Shown in pieces: positions 17,923 through 24,945 of a stretch of DNA of 35,464 nt. The stretch is from a virus, in IMG/VR virus record IMGVR_UViG_3300037189_015808, positions 1 to 35,464 of that record; one strand, given 5' to 3'. The notes under the pieces were generated by a model. That model saw only the letters and a program-made list of their open reading frames with translations. It was not told the origin of the DNA and searched no databases. Position numbers and translations under genes: made by a program. The stretch's first letter is position 1, and every line of letters starts with the position of its first letter.

Positions 17923-19244
17923 CATTCGCCACCTTCCGCGCCGCCGCTGAACACGTCGCCCGCGCTGGCACCATGACCCCGCACCAGCTGGCCGCCTGGG
18001 AGGCCGCATGGGAGCGGGCGACCACTGAGCAGCGGCAGGCGTTCACCGAGGGCTGGCGGGCCCAGGGGAGTCCTGCGGCGCCGGCGCCGGCTCCGGTGGG
18101 TGCAGGCGAGCTGGCCAACCTTCAGTCATGGCTGACATTCCTGACGGGGCCCGAGGTTTCGCGCCTCAGTCGAAACAAGATCAGTCCGCTGACCGTAGCT
18201 GAAGCGTGCGGCTTCATTGGCTGCATCATCGTCGAAACGGGCCGCCCCATGCTCGACAAGCTCGACGTGGTGGAAGCAGGCAGCGGCGCCGGCCGGGGCG
18301 CGATGCAATACACCGGAGTGCGGCGAACCGCCTACGACAAGGCGCGGTCTGCGGCCGTCGCTAAGGGTCTCGATCCGAACAGCAACAGCTGGCAGCAGCA
18401 GTATTTCGCGGAGGAGTACGCCGGCCTGCACGATCCATCGCAAGGTTCGCTGATCGGGTGGACGCGGGTGTTCGAGGATCGGCCGCTGAACATGACGCCG
18501 GCACAGGCTGCTGAATACTGGACCGGTTCAGCTGCCACCAGAACCGGGTACTTCCGCCCCGGTGTGCCGCACCTTGACCGGCGCCAGGCCGAGGCGCAGC
18601 GTGTTTGGGGGCTGGCGCAATCCGGGCGGCTGTTGGCCACACAGCAACGGCCGCCGCTGCAACAGCAGAGCGCCCCAGCCCCGACCCCAGCAGAGCGCCG
18701 GCAGTGGGTGACCCAGATCAAAGCGCTCAACCTCAGCCAGCCCGATGCCTCCACCTGTCAGGCCGCCTGCATCGGCATGGCCGTTGGTGATCGGGACGTG
18801 GCCGGGATCCGCCGCAGGTTGGTGGCCAGAGGAAGCGCCGGCAGTACAACGGTGATGGCATCGGTCATCCGGGAATACGGCCGGCCCTACGCCTTGGACC
18901 AGAACGCCTCGCTGGCCAAGTGCCGCGAGTGGCTGAAGGCTGGCGAGTTTCTCATCACCCATGGACATTTCACCGGCTCCGGCCACGTGATCTGCCTGGA
19001 TGGGCTCCAACTTGTAAGCAGCGCTTACAGGTTGGACGTGAAGGACCCCTGGAGCGAGTTCAACGCGGCGAGCTGGCGCTACGACCTGGGCGGCAAGTTC
19101 TTCGACGGGTTCTACAGCGAACTGCTGATCTACGCCACCTGCGTGGCCAGCACCAGCGTGGGAGCTGCGCAGTCGATCTACCGCCAGGGACGGGTGGATG
19201 CGAACCGCGGCGGGATGTGGGTTCACCGGTTCCTTACGAGCTGA
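17919..19244 (+). CDS. Two-domain endolysin: lysozyme-like domain plus C39-like papain-fold domain
   Basis: 441 residues. Domain 1 (about 65-235) resembles phage tail-lysozyme/transglycosylase folds: GFIGCIIVETGR with candidate catalytic Glu106, then GSGAGRGAMQYTGVRRTAYDKAR, the loop that in this fold contacts glycan. A proline/glutamine linker (about 243-265) joins it to domain 2 (about 270-410), which carries a papain-type triad: C280 in DASTCQAACIG, H356 in GSGHVICLDG and D376 in VKDPW, the arrangement of C39-like peptidases. The product could therefore cut both glycan and peptide bonds of murein. No signal peptide; export would rely on the holin. N-terminal 60 residues are helical and Ala/Pro-rich. 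Start overlaps the small membrane gene before it. Confidence 0.8.
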   Translation: MTFATFRAAAEHVARAGTMTPHQLAAWEAAWERATTEQRQAFTEGWRAQGSPAAPAPAPVGAGELANLQSWLTFLTGPEVSRLSRNKISPLTVAEACGFIGCIIVETGRPMLDKLDVVEAGSGAGRGAMQYTGVRRTAYDKARSAAVAKGLDPNSNSWQQQYFAEEYAGLHDPSQGSLIGWTRVFEDRPLNMTPAQAAEYWTGSAATRTGYFRPGVPHLDRRQAEAQRVWGLAQSGRLLATQQRPPLQQQSAPAPTPAERRQWVTQIKALNLSQPDASTCQAACIGMAVGDRDVAGIRRRLVARGSAGSTTVMASVIREYGRPYALDQNASLAKCREWLKAGEFLITHGHFTGSGHVICLDGLQLVSSAYRLDVKDPWSEFNAASWRYDLGGKFFDGFYSELLIYATCVASTSVGAAQSIYRQGRVDANRGGMWVHRFLTS

Positions 19245-19585
19245 TGCCCTTCGGTCACCTGATCGATCAGACCGAGCTCCAGTCCAAAAAAGTCACCAAG
19301 GCCCGATTTCGCAAGCGGATCTTCGCCGAGTGGGACCACCAGTGCGCCTACTGCACCGACCCAGCCGACACCCTGGACCACGTGCTGCCACGCTCCCGTG
19401 GCGGGCTGACCGTGGCCGAGAACTTGGTGCCGGCCTGCGGCAGGTGCAACGGGGCCAAGGGCTCTACCGACTGGCGGGAGTGGTTTGCCCAGCAACCCTG
19501 GCACTGCCCTGCGCGGGCGGCGCGGATTGATGGGTGGATCAATGGGACTCAACAGACTGAAGCATCTCCAAAGCCTCAGCCGTGA
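19244..19585 (+). CDS. HNH endonuclease
   Basis: 113 residues from the ATG at 19244, which overlaps the endolysin TGA (TGATG). Motifs are complete: C34-x2-C37, D45-H46 in LDHVLPRSRGG, N60, C65-x2-C68-N69. This is the zinc-bound beta-beta-alpha-metal HNH fold. Free-standing phage HNH proteins act either with terminase in packaging or as homing nucleases. This one lies in the late operon after lysis, so a packaging-related or mobile role are both open. A longer open frame extends upstream inside the endolysin, but the overlapping start gives the normal domain size. Confidence 0.85.
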   Translation: MPFGHLIDQTELQSKKVTKARFRKRIFAEWDHQCAYCTDPADTLDHVLPRSRGGLTVAENLVPACGRCNGAKGSTDWREWFAQQPWHCPARAARIDGWINGTQQTEASPKPQP

Positions 19586-19600
19586 CGGTCCTTTAAGGCG

Positions 19601-20749
19601 ATGACCGAACGCACCTACCAATGTCGCCGGTCGAGGCCCTGTAGAGCCTGGATCCCTGAATCGTCGATTGAGTGGGTTGAAGACTCGGGCCAGAAGCGGC
19701 CGATGTGCAAACCGGGATGCTGCCCAAACGGGAAACGCAACGACACAACCGATGAACTACTGGCCCTGCAGCTTGAGGCGCGGCGGTTGCGGGCAGAGAC
19801 GCGGGATGCCAAGGCCAGCGCCGAGAGGGCTCTAGCCAAGTTGGAAACGGTGCAGGATGCGCTGACGCTGGCGCTTGAAATCAAGGACATTTTCGACCAG
19901 GGCACCATCACCCCGCCAAAGGATCCGCAGAAGGATGAGGCGGTGCCAATCTTGCTGCTGTCTGATCTGCACTGCGGGCAGATCGTCAAGCCGTCATCCG
20001 TCAACGGGCTCAATGAGTTCAACCCAGAGATTTTTGACGACCGGCTAGATGCCGTGTTCCGCAATGCGCTGAAGGTGATCAACGGACAACGGAGCACGGC
20101 GACAATTCGGGAGGCCGTGATCTGGTTGGGCGGCGATCTAATCGAGGGGGAGCTCCACGGTGACGCGGTGCAGAATCAGACGCTGACCACAACGCAGCAG
20201 ATTGTCCGGTGTGAGCGGGCGATCGTGCGAGGCCTGGACTACCTGCTGCAGCACTCTGGCCTAGAGAGAATCCTCATCCCGTGCAACGTGGGCAACCACG
20301 GGCGAAACACCAAGAAGCAGCAGTCCAACGCCACGGAGAACAGCTACGAGCATCTGGCGTACTGCTCAATGCGCCGGCACTACCGGGACGAATCGCGGCT
20401 GGAGTGGTTCATTGCCGATGCTGATTGCCTCTACCTGGACGTGTACGGCAAGCGGTTGCGATTCTTCCATGGCGATTCGGTTCGATACAACGGCGGGGCG
20501 GCCGGGCCACTGTGGAACGTGGACAAGCACGCCAAGAACCTGGATCAGTCGGTGCCGGCTGATCACACGTTCCACGGCCATTTCCACACGCTGGGGTTCG
20601 GCTCTAGGGCCACCAGCAATGGCAGCCTCCCAGGATGCGCACCCTACGGCCTACAGAGCGGCTACCGGATCGAGCGACCACAGCAGGGGATGCGATTTCT
20701 GCACAGCCACAAGGGCTTTGCCGGATCGTTCCCCATCTTCACCGAGTAA
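19601..20749 (+). CDS. Calcineurin-like metallophosphoesterase with N-terminal Cys cluster
   Basis: 382 residues. The dimetal core is intact: D122-x-H124 (SDLHCGQ), GGD at 177-179 followed by GELHG, GNHGR at 231-235, HGD at 290-292 and HGHFH at 325-329. This fold hydrolyses phosphodiesters, from nucleic acids to small nucleotides; the exact substrate cannot be read from the motifs. Residues 8-41 hold C8, C14, C36, C40 and C41, suggesting a small zinc-binding or DNA-contacting module. Residues about 48-95 form a coiled coil. This looks like a phage version of DNA-processing phosphoesterases. It closes the rightward late operon, 15 bases after the HNH gene. Confidence 0.85.
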   Translation: MTERTYQCRRSRPCRAWIPESSIEWVEDSGQKRPMCKPGCCPNGKRNDTTDELLALQLEARRLRAETRDAKASAERALAKLETVQDALTLALEIKDIFDQGTITPPKDPQKDEAVPILLLSDLHCGQIVKPSSVNGLNEFNPEIFDDRLDAVFRNALKVINGQRSTATIREAVIWLGGDLIEGELHGDAVQNQTLTTTQQIVRCERAIVRGLDYLLQHSGLERILIPCNVGNHGRNTKKQQSNATENSYEHLAYCSMRRHYRDESRLEWFIADADCLYLDVYGKRLRFFHGDSVRYNGGAAGPLWNVDKHAKNLDQSVPADHTFHGHFHTLGFGSRATSNGSLPGCAPYGLQSGYRIERPQQGMRFLHSHKGFAGSFPIFTE

Positions 20750-20753
20750 CCGT

Positions 20754-20945
20754 CTAAGGCGTCGGGATCCCGCGAGAGGCGCACATCATCTCCAGCATCG
20801 CCACCGCCCGCTGACCGCAGTAGCAGCGCACCTCAGTGCCCAGGCCCACCACGACCCAGCAGGCACCACCACGGGCGTCACGCTCCACGGTGATGTAGGG
20901 CGGGGGCTCGCGCTGCACAGACTGAACCAACTGCGTTGCGGACAT
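20754..20945 (-). CDS. Small protein, unknown function
   Basis: 63 residues from ATG (20945-20943): MSATQLVQSV, then PPYITVERDARGGACWVVVG and RCYCGQRAVAMLEMM. The alternation of beta and alpha, two close cysteines and normal composition suggest a real protein. It is oppositely directed to the next gene, and the two start codons share bases at 20943-20946 (CATG), so the two cannot be separated by a promoter of their own. It ends four bases after the phosphoesterase stop (convergent). The frame could extend upstream, but that would bury the neighbour. One of this divergent pair may be non-coding. Confidence 0.5.
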   Translation of the reverse strand: MSATQLVQSVQREPPPYITVERDARGGACWVVVGLGTEVRCYCGQRAVAMLEMMCASRGIPTP

Positions 20946-21225
20946 GCTGGGCCTCGATCTCACCCTCAGCCTGTCGAGCTGTTTCGAGATGGAGCGCGAC
21001 CGCCGCGCCGCCGCGCACATGGGCCGGGACCAGCTGGCAGAGCGCTGCGATGAGCTGATTCAGGCCTGGTATCACCAGCAGCATTTGATCATTGAGCTGC
21101 AGCGCAAGGCGGCCAACCTGCAGGTGGAGCTGGCGCTGAAGGGTGCGCCGGTGCTGGGCGAGCCGACGGGTGAACATCATCAGTGGGCGCGGGAGCTGGG
21201 ACTGGGGCGCCGCTCAGCAGCCTGA
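20944..21225 (+). CDS. Small helical/coiled-coil protein, unknown
   Basis: 93 residues from ATG 20944. It is largely helical with a heptad-like stretch (DELIQAWYHQQHLIIELQRKAANLQVELALKG, about 36-66) and no cysteine cluster or membrane segment. This kind of short coiled coil could be a structural or regulatory accessory. It shares its start region with the opposite-strand gene. It converges on the sigma factor gene, leaving 32 bases between them. Confidence 0.5.
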   Translation: MLGLDLTLSLSSCFEMERDRRAAAHMGRDQLAERCDELIQAWYHQQHLIIELQRKAANLQVELALKGAPVLGEPTGEHHQWARELGLGRRSAA

Positions 21226-21243
21226 CCCCATCAACACCCGCCA

Positions 21244-21254
21244 GGTGGGCCACC
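21244..21254. other. Short dyad between convergent genes
   Basis: GGTGGGCCACC is a perfect inverted repeat with a one-base centre, in the 32-bp gap between the rightward gene ending at 21225 and the leftward sigma gene ending at 21258. No T-run follows on either strand, so this is at most a weak terminator or a chance dyad. Confidence 0.2.
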
Positions 21255-21257
21255 CCA

Positions 21258-22319
21258 TCACCAACTCCCGCCACTAACCACCAGCTGCAGCCGCTCCCGC
21301 AGCGCCAGCCAGTTTCGCAAATTGGATCCGCATCTGCGTAAGACAACAGGCTGGGGCTTGACCCTTTCGACTGGTACCAGCACCAGCTGGTCTGGCCGCT
21401 CTCGCTTTCGCCTGGGCCACTTCTTCAGCTCAACCTTTTCCCGCGCCACAGCCACCAGCACCAGCTGCACCGACTCAGCCGCCAGCGATGCCTGCAGCCG
21501 CTCTAGCCGTACCTCCAGAGCCCGTGTGCTCAGGCCCTCCTGCTGGGCCAGTTCTGCGCGGGGGATCTCCACACCGTCGAGGCCCCAGGCCATGCACAGC
21601 AACCGCTGATCCTGCGGCGGCAACCTGGCGATCAGGCCGCGCAGTTGCTCAGCCTGCCGCCAGCGTTCGCGCTCATCATCCTCATCCTCTAGCGACCGGT
21701 CCCACACCGCCACCGTGCTACCAAGCTCCAGCCCGTCATCGGTTACCACTTGGTCGAGCGACCCTATCCCCCGACCGTTTTCGCGCACTGCTGCCAGGAC
21801 CTTCAGGCTGACACCCAGCTCGGTGGCGATCTCGGCTTGCGTTGGCAGTCGACCTAACTCACGCTCTAGTCGTTGCGTGATCGGGCCCAGTTTCGCCAGG
21901 TGCTGGCAGTGGGAACCTGGAATGGCGATCGACCGGCCGTGCCTGTCAACCCATGAGTTGACGCCTTGGCGAATCCACCAGTACCCATAGGTGGAGAACC
22001 GGTAGCCACGGGTCGGGTCGAATCGCTCAGCGGCGGTGATCAGGGCCATGTTGCCCGCCTGGATCAGATCCTCGCGGTCAAACGCTTTGGCCAGCCGGTG
22101 GCAGCGCTTGGCCACGTAGTCGACCACCAGCCGGAGATTGGCGCTCACAAACCGGTCGCGGGCCCGTATGCCCCTGCGCCGAATGCCTGGCGGGCACGGG
22201 TCGGGATGCTGCTGCCATCGCTGGATCGCGGTGCCCAGCTCAATTTCCTCGGCCGGCGTGAGCAGGGGCACCCGGCCGATCGATTCGAGCCACCAGGACT
22301 GTGATGAGCTGGCAGGCAC
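21258..22319 (-). CDS. Phage-encoded RpoD-like (sigma-70 family) sigma factor with C-terminal extension
   Basis: 353 residues from GTG at 22319 (an in-frame stop closely upstream excludes a longer form). Region 1.2 is at about 8-36, with the cyanobacterial signature IGRVPLLTPAEEIELG. Region 2 is at about 54-126 (RFVSANLRLVVDYVAKR, DLIQAGNMALITAAERFD, RGYRFSTYGYWWIRQGV) and includes the -10-binding aromatic residues; HGRSIAIPGSH follows. Region 3 is at about 145-215. Region 4 (about 225-282) is strongly changed: where host sigmas have an SRERVRQIE recognition helix this has STRALEVRLERLQ. A basic 70-residue extension (283-353, KKWPRRKRERPDQ) follows, which I do not recognise. It probably redirects host RNA polymerase to phage promoters. 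Leftward, divergent from the small-gene operon with a perfect dyad between them. Confidence 0.9.
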   Translation of the reverse strand: MPASSSQSWWLESIGRVPLLTPAEEIELGTAIQRWQQHPDPCPPGIRRRGIRARDRFVSANLRLVVDYVAKRCHRLAKAFDREDLIQAGNMALITAAERFDPTRGYRFSTYGYWWIRQGVNSWVDRHGRSIAIPGSHCQHLAKLGPITQRLERELGRLPTQAEIATELGVSLKVLAAVRENGRGIGSLDQVVTDDGLELGSTVAVWDRSLEDEDDERERWRQAEQLRGLIARLPPQDQRLLCMAWGLDGVEIPRAELAQQEGLSTRALEVRLERLQASLAAESVQLVLVAVAREKVELKKWPRRKRERPDQLVLVPVERVKPQPVVLRRCGSNLRNWLALRERLQLVVSGGSW

Positions 22320-22360
22320 CGGGGCGAATGTGACGGATCTGCCTCATCATAGGTGCAAAT

Positions 22361-22375
22361 CCGGTTCCTAACCGG
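22361..22375. promoter_or_regulatory. Perfect dyad CCGGTT-CCT-AACCGG, candidate operator between divergent genes
   Basis: Six-base arms around a three-base centre, in the 85-bp gap between the leftward sigma factor gene (start 22319) and the rightward small-gene operon (start 22405). A further pair of inverted six-mers, GGTGCA at 22352-22357 and TGCACC at 22391-22396, brackets it. A -10-like TAGAGT at 22376-22381 abuts it on the right but without a good -35. AACCG half-sites recur at other control regions of this window. Binding protein unknown. Confidence 0.45.
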
Positions 22376-22404
22376 TAGAGTCCGCAGGTCTGCACCGCTC
22401 GCCT

Positions 22405-22539
22405 GTGACCCCAACCCTCTACACCCCCACCGACGACGACCAGTCCGACGACAACCCGCCCCAGGAGTATCCCGACTGGTACGACCACCCCAGCATGACC
22501 GCTGAAGAACGCAACCCTTCGCTAGGCAGAACGCGATGA
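22405..22539 (+). CDS. Small acidic protein, unknown
   Basis: 44 residues from GTG 22405, very rich in Asp/Pro (YTPTDDDQSDDNPPQEYPDW), so probably disordered and negatively charged. Its TGA overlaps the ATG of the following gene (22536-22539), which supports the reading frame. It is the first gene of the rightward operon that faces away from the sigma factor. Acidic peptides of this sort can mimic DNA or bind RNA polymerase or host factors, but nothing here shows which. Confidence 0.5.
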   Translation: MTPTLYTPTDDDQSDDNPPQEYPDWYDHPSMTAEERNPSLGRTR

Positions 22540-22853
22540 CTCCTATGCAGAACCCCACCCTCACCCCCTTGGAATGCGACGCCGCACTCTCCGACTTGAT
22601 CCTGCGGGCCGCCCGTGCCGCGATCCCTGCACACGTCGACTCCCTGATGACCCTGCCCGACTGCGGCGAGCGGAACAGGCCGCTGACGCCGCTGCTGGTG
22701 GGGGTGATCGATGCGGCAAAGGTCACTGCCAGCGCGATCAATGACAACGCCTGGGATTCAGGCCCAGCGCTGCCCGCGGACATGGCCGATGCCCTGCTTA
22801 TTGAGGTGGAGATCATCCGCGAACTCATCACCTCTGCCCGTGACGCCTCTTGA
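22536..22853 (+). CDS. Small helical protein, unknown
   Basis: 105 residues, coupled to the preceding gene by ATGA. Mostly helical (CDAALSDLILRAARAAIPAH, then LLVGVIDAAKVTASAI and ADALLIEVEIIRELI), without membrane segments strong enough to call or catalytic motifs. Composition and coupling indicate a real gene of the early accessory operon. Function not recognised. Confidence 0.55.
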   Translation: MTPMQNPTLTPLECDAALSDLILRAARAAIPAHVDSLMTLPDCGERNRPLTPLLVGVIDAAKVTASAINDNAWDSGPALPADMADALLIEVEIIRELITSARDAS

Positions 22854-22856
22854 ACC

Positions 22857-23033
22857 ATGTTCACCGGAATCACCCACAAAATCACTTATCGCCGTCCCAC
22901 CGATGACACAATCCACAAGCTCGAATGGACATGCCCCAAGGGGTGGAATCGTGCTGCCGTTCGAGAGGCGTTCCAGGTCCAATTCCCAGGCGCAGAGATT
23001 ATCAGCATCATCGAGGCCCCATGCTCCATCTGA
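22857..23033 (+). CDS. Small protein, unknown
   Basis: 58 residues from ATG 22857, three bases after the previous stop. Pattern: two strands (THKITYRR, HKLEWTCPKG), a helix (WNRAAVREAFQVQF) and a final strand (AEIISIIEAPC), i.e. a compact beta-beta-alpha-beta fold reminiscent of small nucleic-acid-binding or ferredoxin-like units. The next ORF starts inside its end. Confidence 0.5.
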   Translation: MFTGITHKITYRRPTDDTIHKLEWTCPKGWNRAAVREAFQVQFPGAEIISIIEAPCSI

Positions 23034-23119
23034 TCACCGCTTGGCTGCTGCGCTCCGGCAGGACCAGCAGCGACGTGCTGCAGCTGCTGCCCAGGCCGCT
23101 GCCCGTCGCCGAGCCGTGA
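23021..23119 (+). CDS. Mini-protein, uncertain
   Basis: 32 residues from ATG 23021, starting 13 bases before the end of the preceding gene: MLHLITAWLLRSGRTSSDVL. Short hydrophobic start, no signal cleavage site. Its stop overlaps a following GTG (GTGA at 23116-23119), the pattern shared by neighbours, which is the only support. Confidence 0.3.
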   Translation: MLHLITAWLLRSGRTSSDVLQLLPRPLPVAEP

Positions 23120-23214
23120 TCGCCCTTGTGCTGTGCCTGCTGGGCATGGTGGCTGGGGCTGCAGTGCTGGGGCGGGAGATTGAGATGCAGGGGGTGGAGG
23201 TGGGTCGTGGGTGA
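23116..23214 (+). CDS. Mini membrane protein, uncertain
   Basis: 32 residues from GTG 23116: IALVLCLLGMVAGAAVLG forms one clear membrane segment, followed by a short acidic tail. It overlaps the ORFs on both sides by a few bases, in keeping with the packing of this operon. Similar single-pass peptides occur in the leftward operon at 29646-29735 and 31166-31294. Confidence 0.4.
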   Translation: MIALVLCLLGMVAGAAVLGREIEMQGVEVGRG

Positions 23215-23563
23215 TCATCCTGTGAAAGTGCCGCCGGAGTTGTTCACGGAATGGCTTTCAGAAGATGTGTTGGATCACGGCAACAAGCCCGGAACTATTG
23301 CGTCACTGGTGGCCGACAAGGCTGCGCAATGGGGCGCAGATCAGGAGCTGGAGGCGTGTTGTGAGTGGTTACAGGCCGGAGGATATTCCCGCGTTACTGC
23401 TGACAGACTCCGCGCCGCCCGCCGCCGCAGGCCGCCCAAGCCGCCGTCGCTGGCGGAGCAGGGGATGGCGGCGCTGCGGTCAACGGCCTGCACCGAGCAG
23501 CGCCACTACGACGCGATGTTTGCCGCCCTTGACCGTCTCGCTGAGCTGGAGGCCCAGCAATGA
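23207..23563 (+). CDS. Small phage protein, unknown
   Basis: 118 residues from GTG 23207 (an alternative GTG at 23222 would remove five residues). N-terminal half: PPELFTEWLSEDVL, then ASLVADKAAQWGADQELEACCEWLQ. Middle: a basic turn (RLRAARRRRPPKPPS). The C-terminal helix, MFAALDRLAELEAQQ, could be a dimerisation helix. The order of acidic helical domain, basic proline-rich linker and helix suggests a nucleic-acid-associated accessory protein, but no family is recognised. Its end overlaps the next ATG. Confidence 0.6.
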   Translation: MGDHPVKVPPELFTEWLSEDVLDHGNKPGTIASLVADKAAQWGADQELEACCEWLQAGGYSRVTADRLRAARRRRPPKPPSLAEQGMAALRSTACTEQRHYDAMFAALDRLAELEAQQ

Positions 23564-23805
23564 CACTCCGACTCCCTCCCCCTGGTTACCGCGTAGTTCG
23601 GGATAACTACGGCGGCTACGAGGCGCAATACCGGCCCTGGTGGTGCCCGTTCTGGCTGCAATGCTCACACGAGCATGGTGGGCGGGGCATCAATACAAAC
23701 GTCTCACTGAGGCAGGCCCAGCAGCTGTGTGCTGCTCACAGACGGTGGCGTACTGGGCGGGTCTTGGCGCGGGTTTCTGTTAGGGGGTTGGGCAGTGATC
23801 GATGA
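23560..23805 (+). CDS. Small aromatic/basic protein, unknown
   Basis: 81 residues from ATG 23560 in the ATGA overlap. The first half is rich in Tyr/Trp/Gly (PGYRVVRDNYGGYEAQYRPWW) and has C and H residues (CPFWLQCSHEHGGRG) that could bind a metal. The second half is a basic helix (LRQAQQLCAAHRRWRTGR). Could be a small zinc-binding protein. Not recognised. Confidence 0.55.
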   Translation: MTLRLPPPGYRVVRDNYGGYEAQYRPWWCPFWLQCSHEHGGRGINTNVSLRQAQQLCAAHRRWRTGRVLARVSVRGLGSDR

Positions 23806-23842
23806 CTACTACTCGCAAACAAACACAACCAGAGCTTAAATC

Positions 23843-24079
23843 ATGAATAAAGTCCCGCCGTTTATTAGCTACGACTATCACCCTCTTTATGTAACCATTT
23901 TTGGCGAAAAAAGAATACTGCGTCATCCAAGTATTCGGGCGCTAGCAAAAGATGGAACGATCTGGGAAACAAACGAAAACGAAAACGGTCAATGGCAAGC
24001 CTGGATGAAGATCGGACGACCACAGCCGCCCTCAATGTTTACACACAACCACAACCCCAACCATGATCACCCCCACTAA
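23843..24079 (+). CDS. Small protein with His/Asn-rich tail, unknown
   Basis: 78 residues, MNKVPPFISYDYHPLYVTIF, with beta-rich start (VTIFGEKRILRHPS) and a tail of alternating His, Asn and Pro (residues about 68-78). The DNA from about 23815 to 24060 is noticeably more A/T-rich than its neighbours, suggesting a recent arrival. Its last 17 bases overlap the next gene. Confidence 0.55.
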   Translation: MNKVPPFISYDYHPLYVTIFGEKRILRHPSIRALAKDGTIWETNENENGQWQAWMKIGRPQPPSMFTHNHNPNHDHPH

Positions 24080-24308
24080 GTGCCGCCACTGGCAATTCAA
24101 CGTCGGCCAAACCGTTTACGCCCGCGGCTGGCCCAGTCAGGCCACCGCCAAGATCACCGCGCTTCGTGACATCAAAGCTGAGGACAAATGGGGCCGAACT
24201 GTTTTCGTTCCCGCCTACCTAGTGGTGGATGACACGGGCGATGAGTGGCTCCTGGCCCAGATGCTGCTCAGCTCCACCACGATCAGGCTGGGGGTGGTGG
24301 CGCAGTGA
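24063..24308 (+). CDS. Small beta-rich protein, unknown
   Basis: 81 residues: KCRHWQFNVGQTVYARGW, ATAKITALRDIKAEDKWGRTVFVPAYLVVDDTGDEWLL. The run of strands with VGQTVYARG and a later polar loop looks like an SH3-like or KOW-type barrel, which often binds nucleic acid or protein; this is a fold impression only. Its stop overlaps the next GTG (GTGA, 24305-24308). Confidence 0.55.
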   Translation: MITPTKCRHWQFNVGQTVYARGWPSQATAKITALRDIKAEDKWGRTVFVPAYLVVDDTGDEWLLAQMLLSSTTIRLGVVAQ

Positions 24309-24784
24309 GCCTTGAGTGTCCGAAGTGTGGGGGCACATGGAGAACCACCCATAACCGGCCGACTAAAACCGGATGGTACAGACGCTGGCTGTGTAGAAAC
24401 TGCGGCCACGCCAAATCAATCAGCAGCCCTGACGCGGCTGATTTAACCGCTGAGCAGATCGAAAAACGCAGGCCAACCCCTAAACGCCGAGTGTCAGATT
24501 CGGACGCCATAACGATCAGGGTATCCACTGACACCCGGCGAGAGCTGTCGGAACGGTATGGGATCAGCCCGGAGCTGGTCCGCCAGATCCAGCAGGGGAT
24601 TGCATACCGCGATCTGCTGCCCGAAAACTTCCGCCGGCCACCGGGGCCGAACGATCCCAGCTGCGAACGGTGCAGGGAATGGCGGGGCATGGAGTCCGCC
24701 GACCCGTGCGGGATGGGGTTTCCTGATCCGGTAATCGAGGGCGTTGGGTTTGCTCGGGACTGTTCTGTGTATGTGGTGGGGTGA
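24305..24784 (+). CDS. Zinc-ribbon / HTH-like putative regulator
   Basis: 159 residues from GTG 24305. Residues 5-33 are a zinc ribbon (CPKCGGTW then CRNCG). Residues about 80-105 carry a helix-turn-helix-like pattern (RRELSERYGISPELVRQIQQG), and the C-terminal 40 residues contain another cysteine set (CERCREW, DPCGMGFPDP, RDCSVY) that may bind a second metal. Two metal sites around an HTH suggest DNA binding, perhaps as a transcription factor or a small recombination accessory. The longer frame upstream is inside the previous gene. Its TGA overlaps the next ATG. Confidence 0.65.
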   Translation: MSLECPKCGGTWRTTHNRPTKTGWYRRWLCRNCGHAKSISSPDAADLTAEQIEKRRPTPKRRVSDSDAITIRVSTDTRRELSERYGISPELVRQIQQGIAYRDLLPENFRRPPGPNDPSCERCREWRGMESADPCGMGFPDPVIEGVGFARDCSVYVVG

Positions 24785-24945
24785 TGGCCAACCACAGCAC
24801 CCCGCTAACCCTGCGCGATGCACTGCAACAGCGCCTGATCAGCTACGCGGCTGAGGTGCGATCGGGTCACCACCAGGCCCCACCGTCACCGACCGCAGCA
24901 CCGCCGCAAACAGCACCCGTTGCTGTTCAGGTGTCGCGCCATTGA
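24784..24945 (+). CDS. Short ORF running into the recombinase gene, possibly truncated
   Basis: 53 residues beginning MANHSTPLTLRDALQQRLIS, coupled to the previous stop by TGATG. The first 25 residues look like a normal helical protein. The rest is Pro/Ala/Thr-rich and lies antisense to the 3' end of the recombinase gene (overlap 24839-24945), so the natural end of this gene may have been cut off when the recombinase cassette arrived. It could also simply be a short gene. Confidence 0.4.
   Translation: MANHSTPLTLRDALQQRLISYAAEVRSGHHQAPPSPTAAPPQTAPVAVQVSRH

Noticed and set aside
18920-19243. N-terminal extension of the HNH gene into the endolysin
   Set aside because: The part before 19244 is out of frame with, and overlaps, catalytic residues of the endolysin; the ATG at 19244 gives a complete domain and a normal overlap.
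22352-22396. tRNA-like structure around the GGTGCA/TGCACC pair
   Set aside because: The inner dyad is not centred as a tRNA arm, and anticodon and T-loop consensus are missing.
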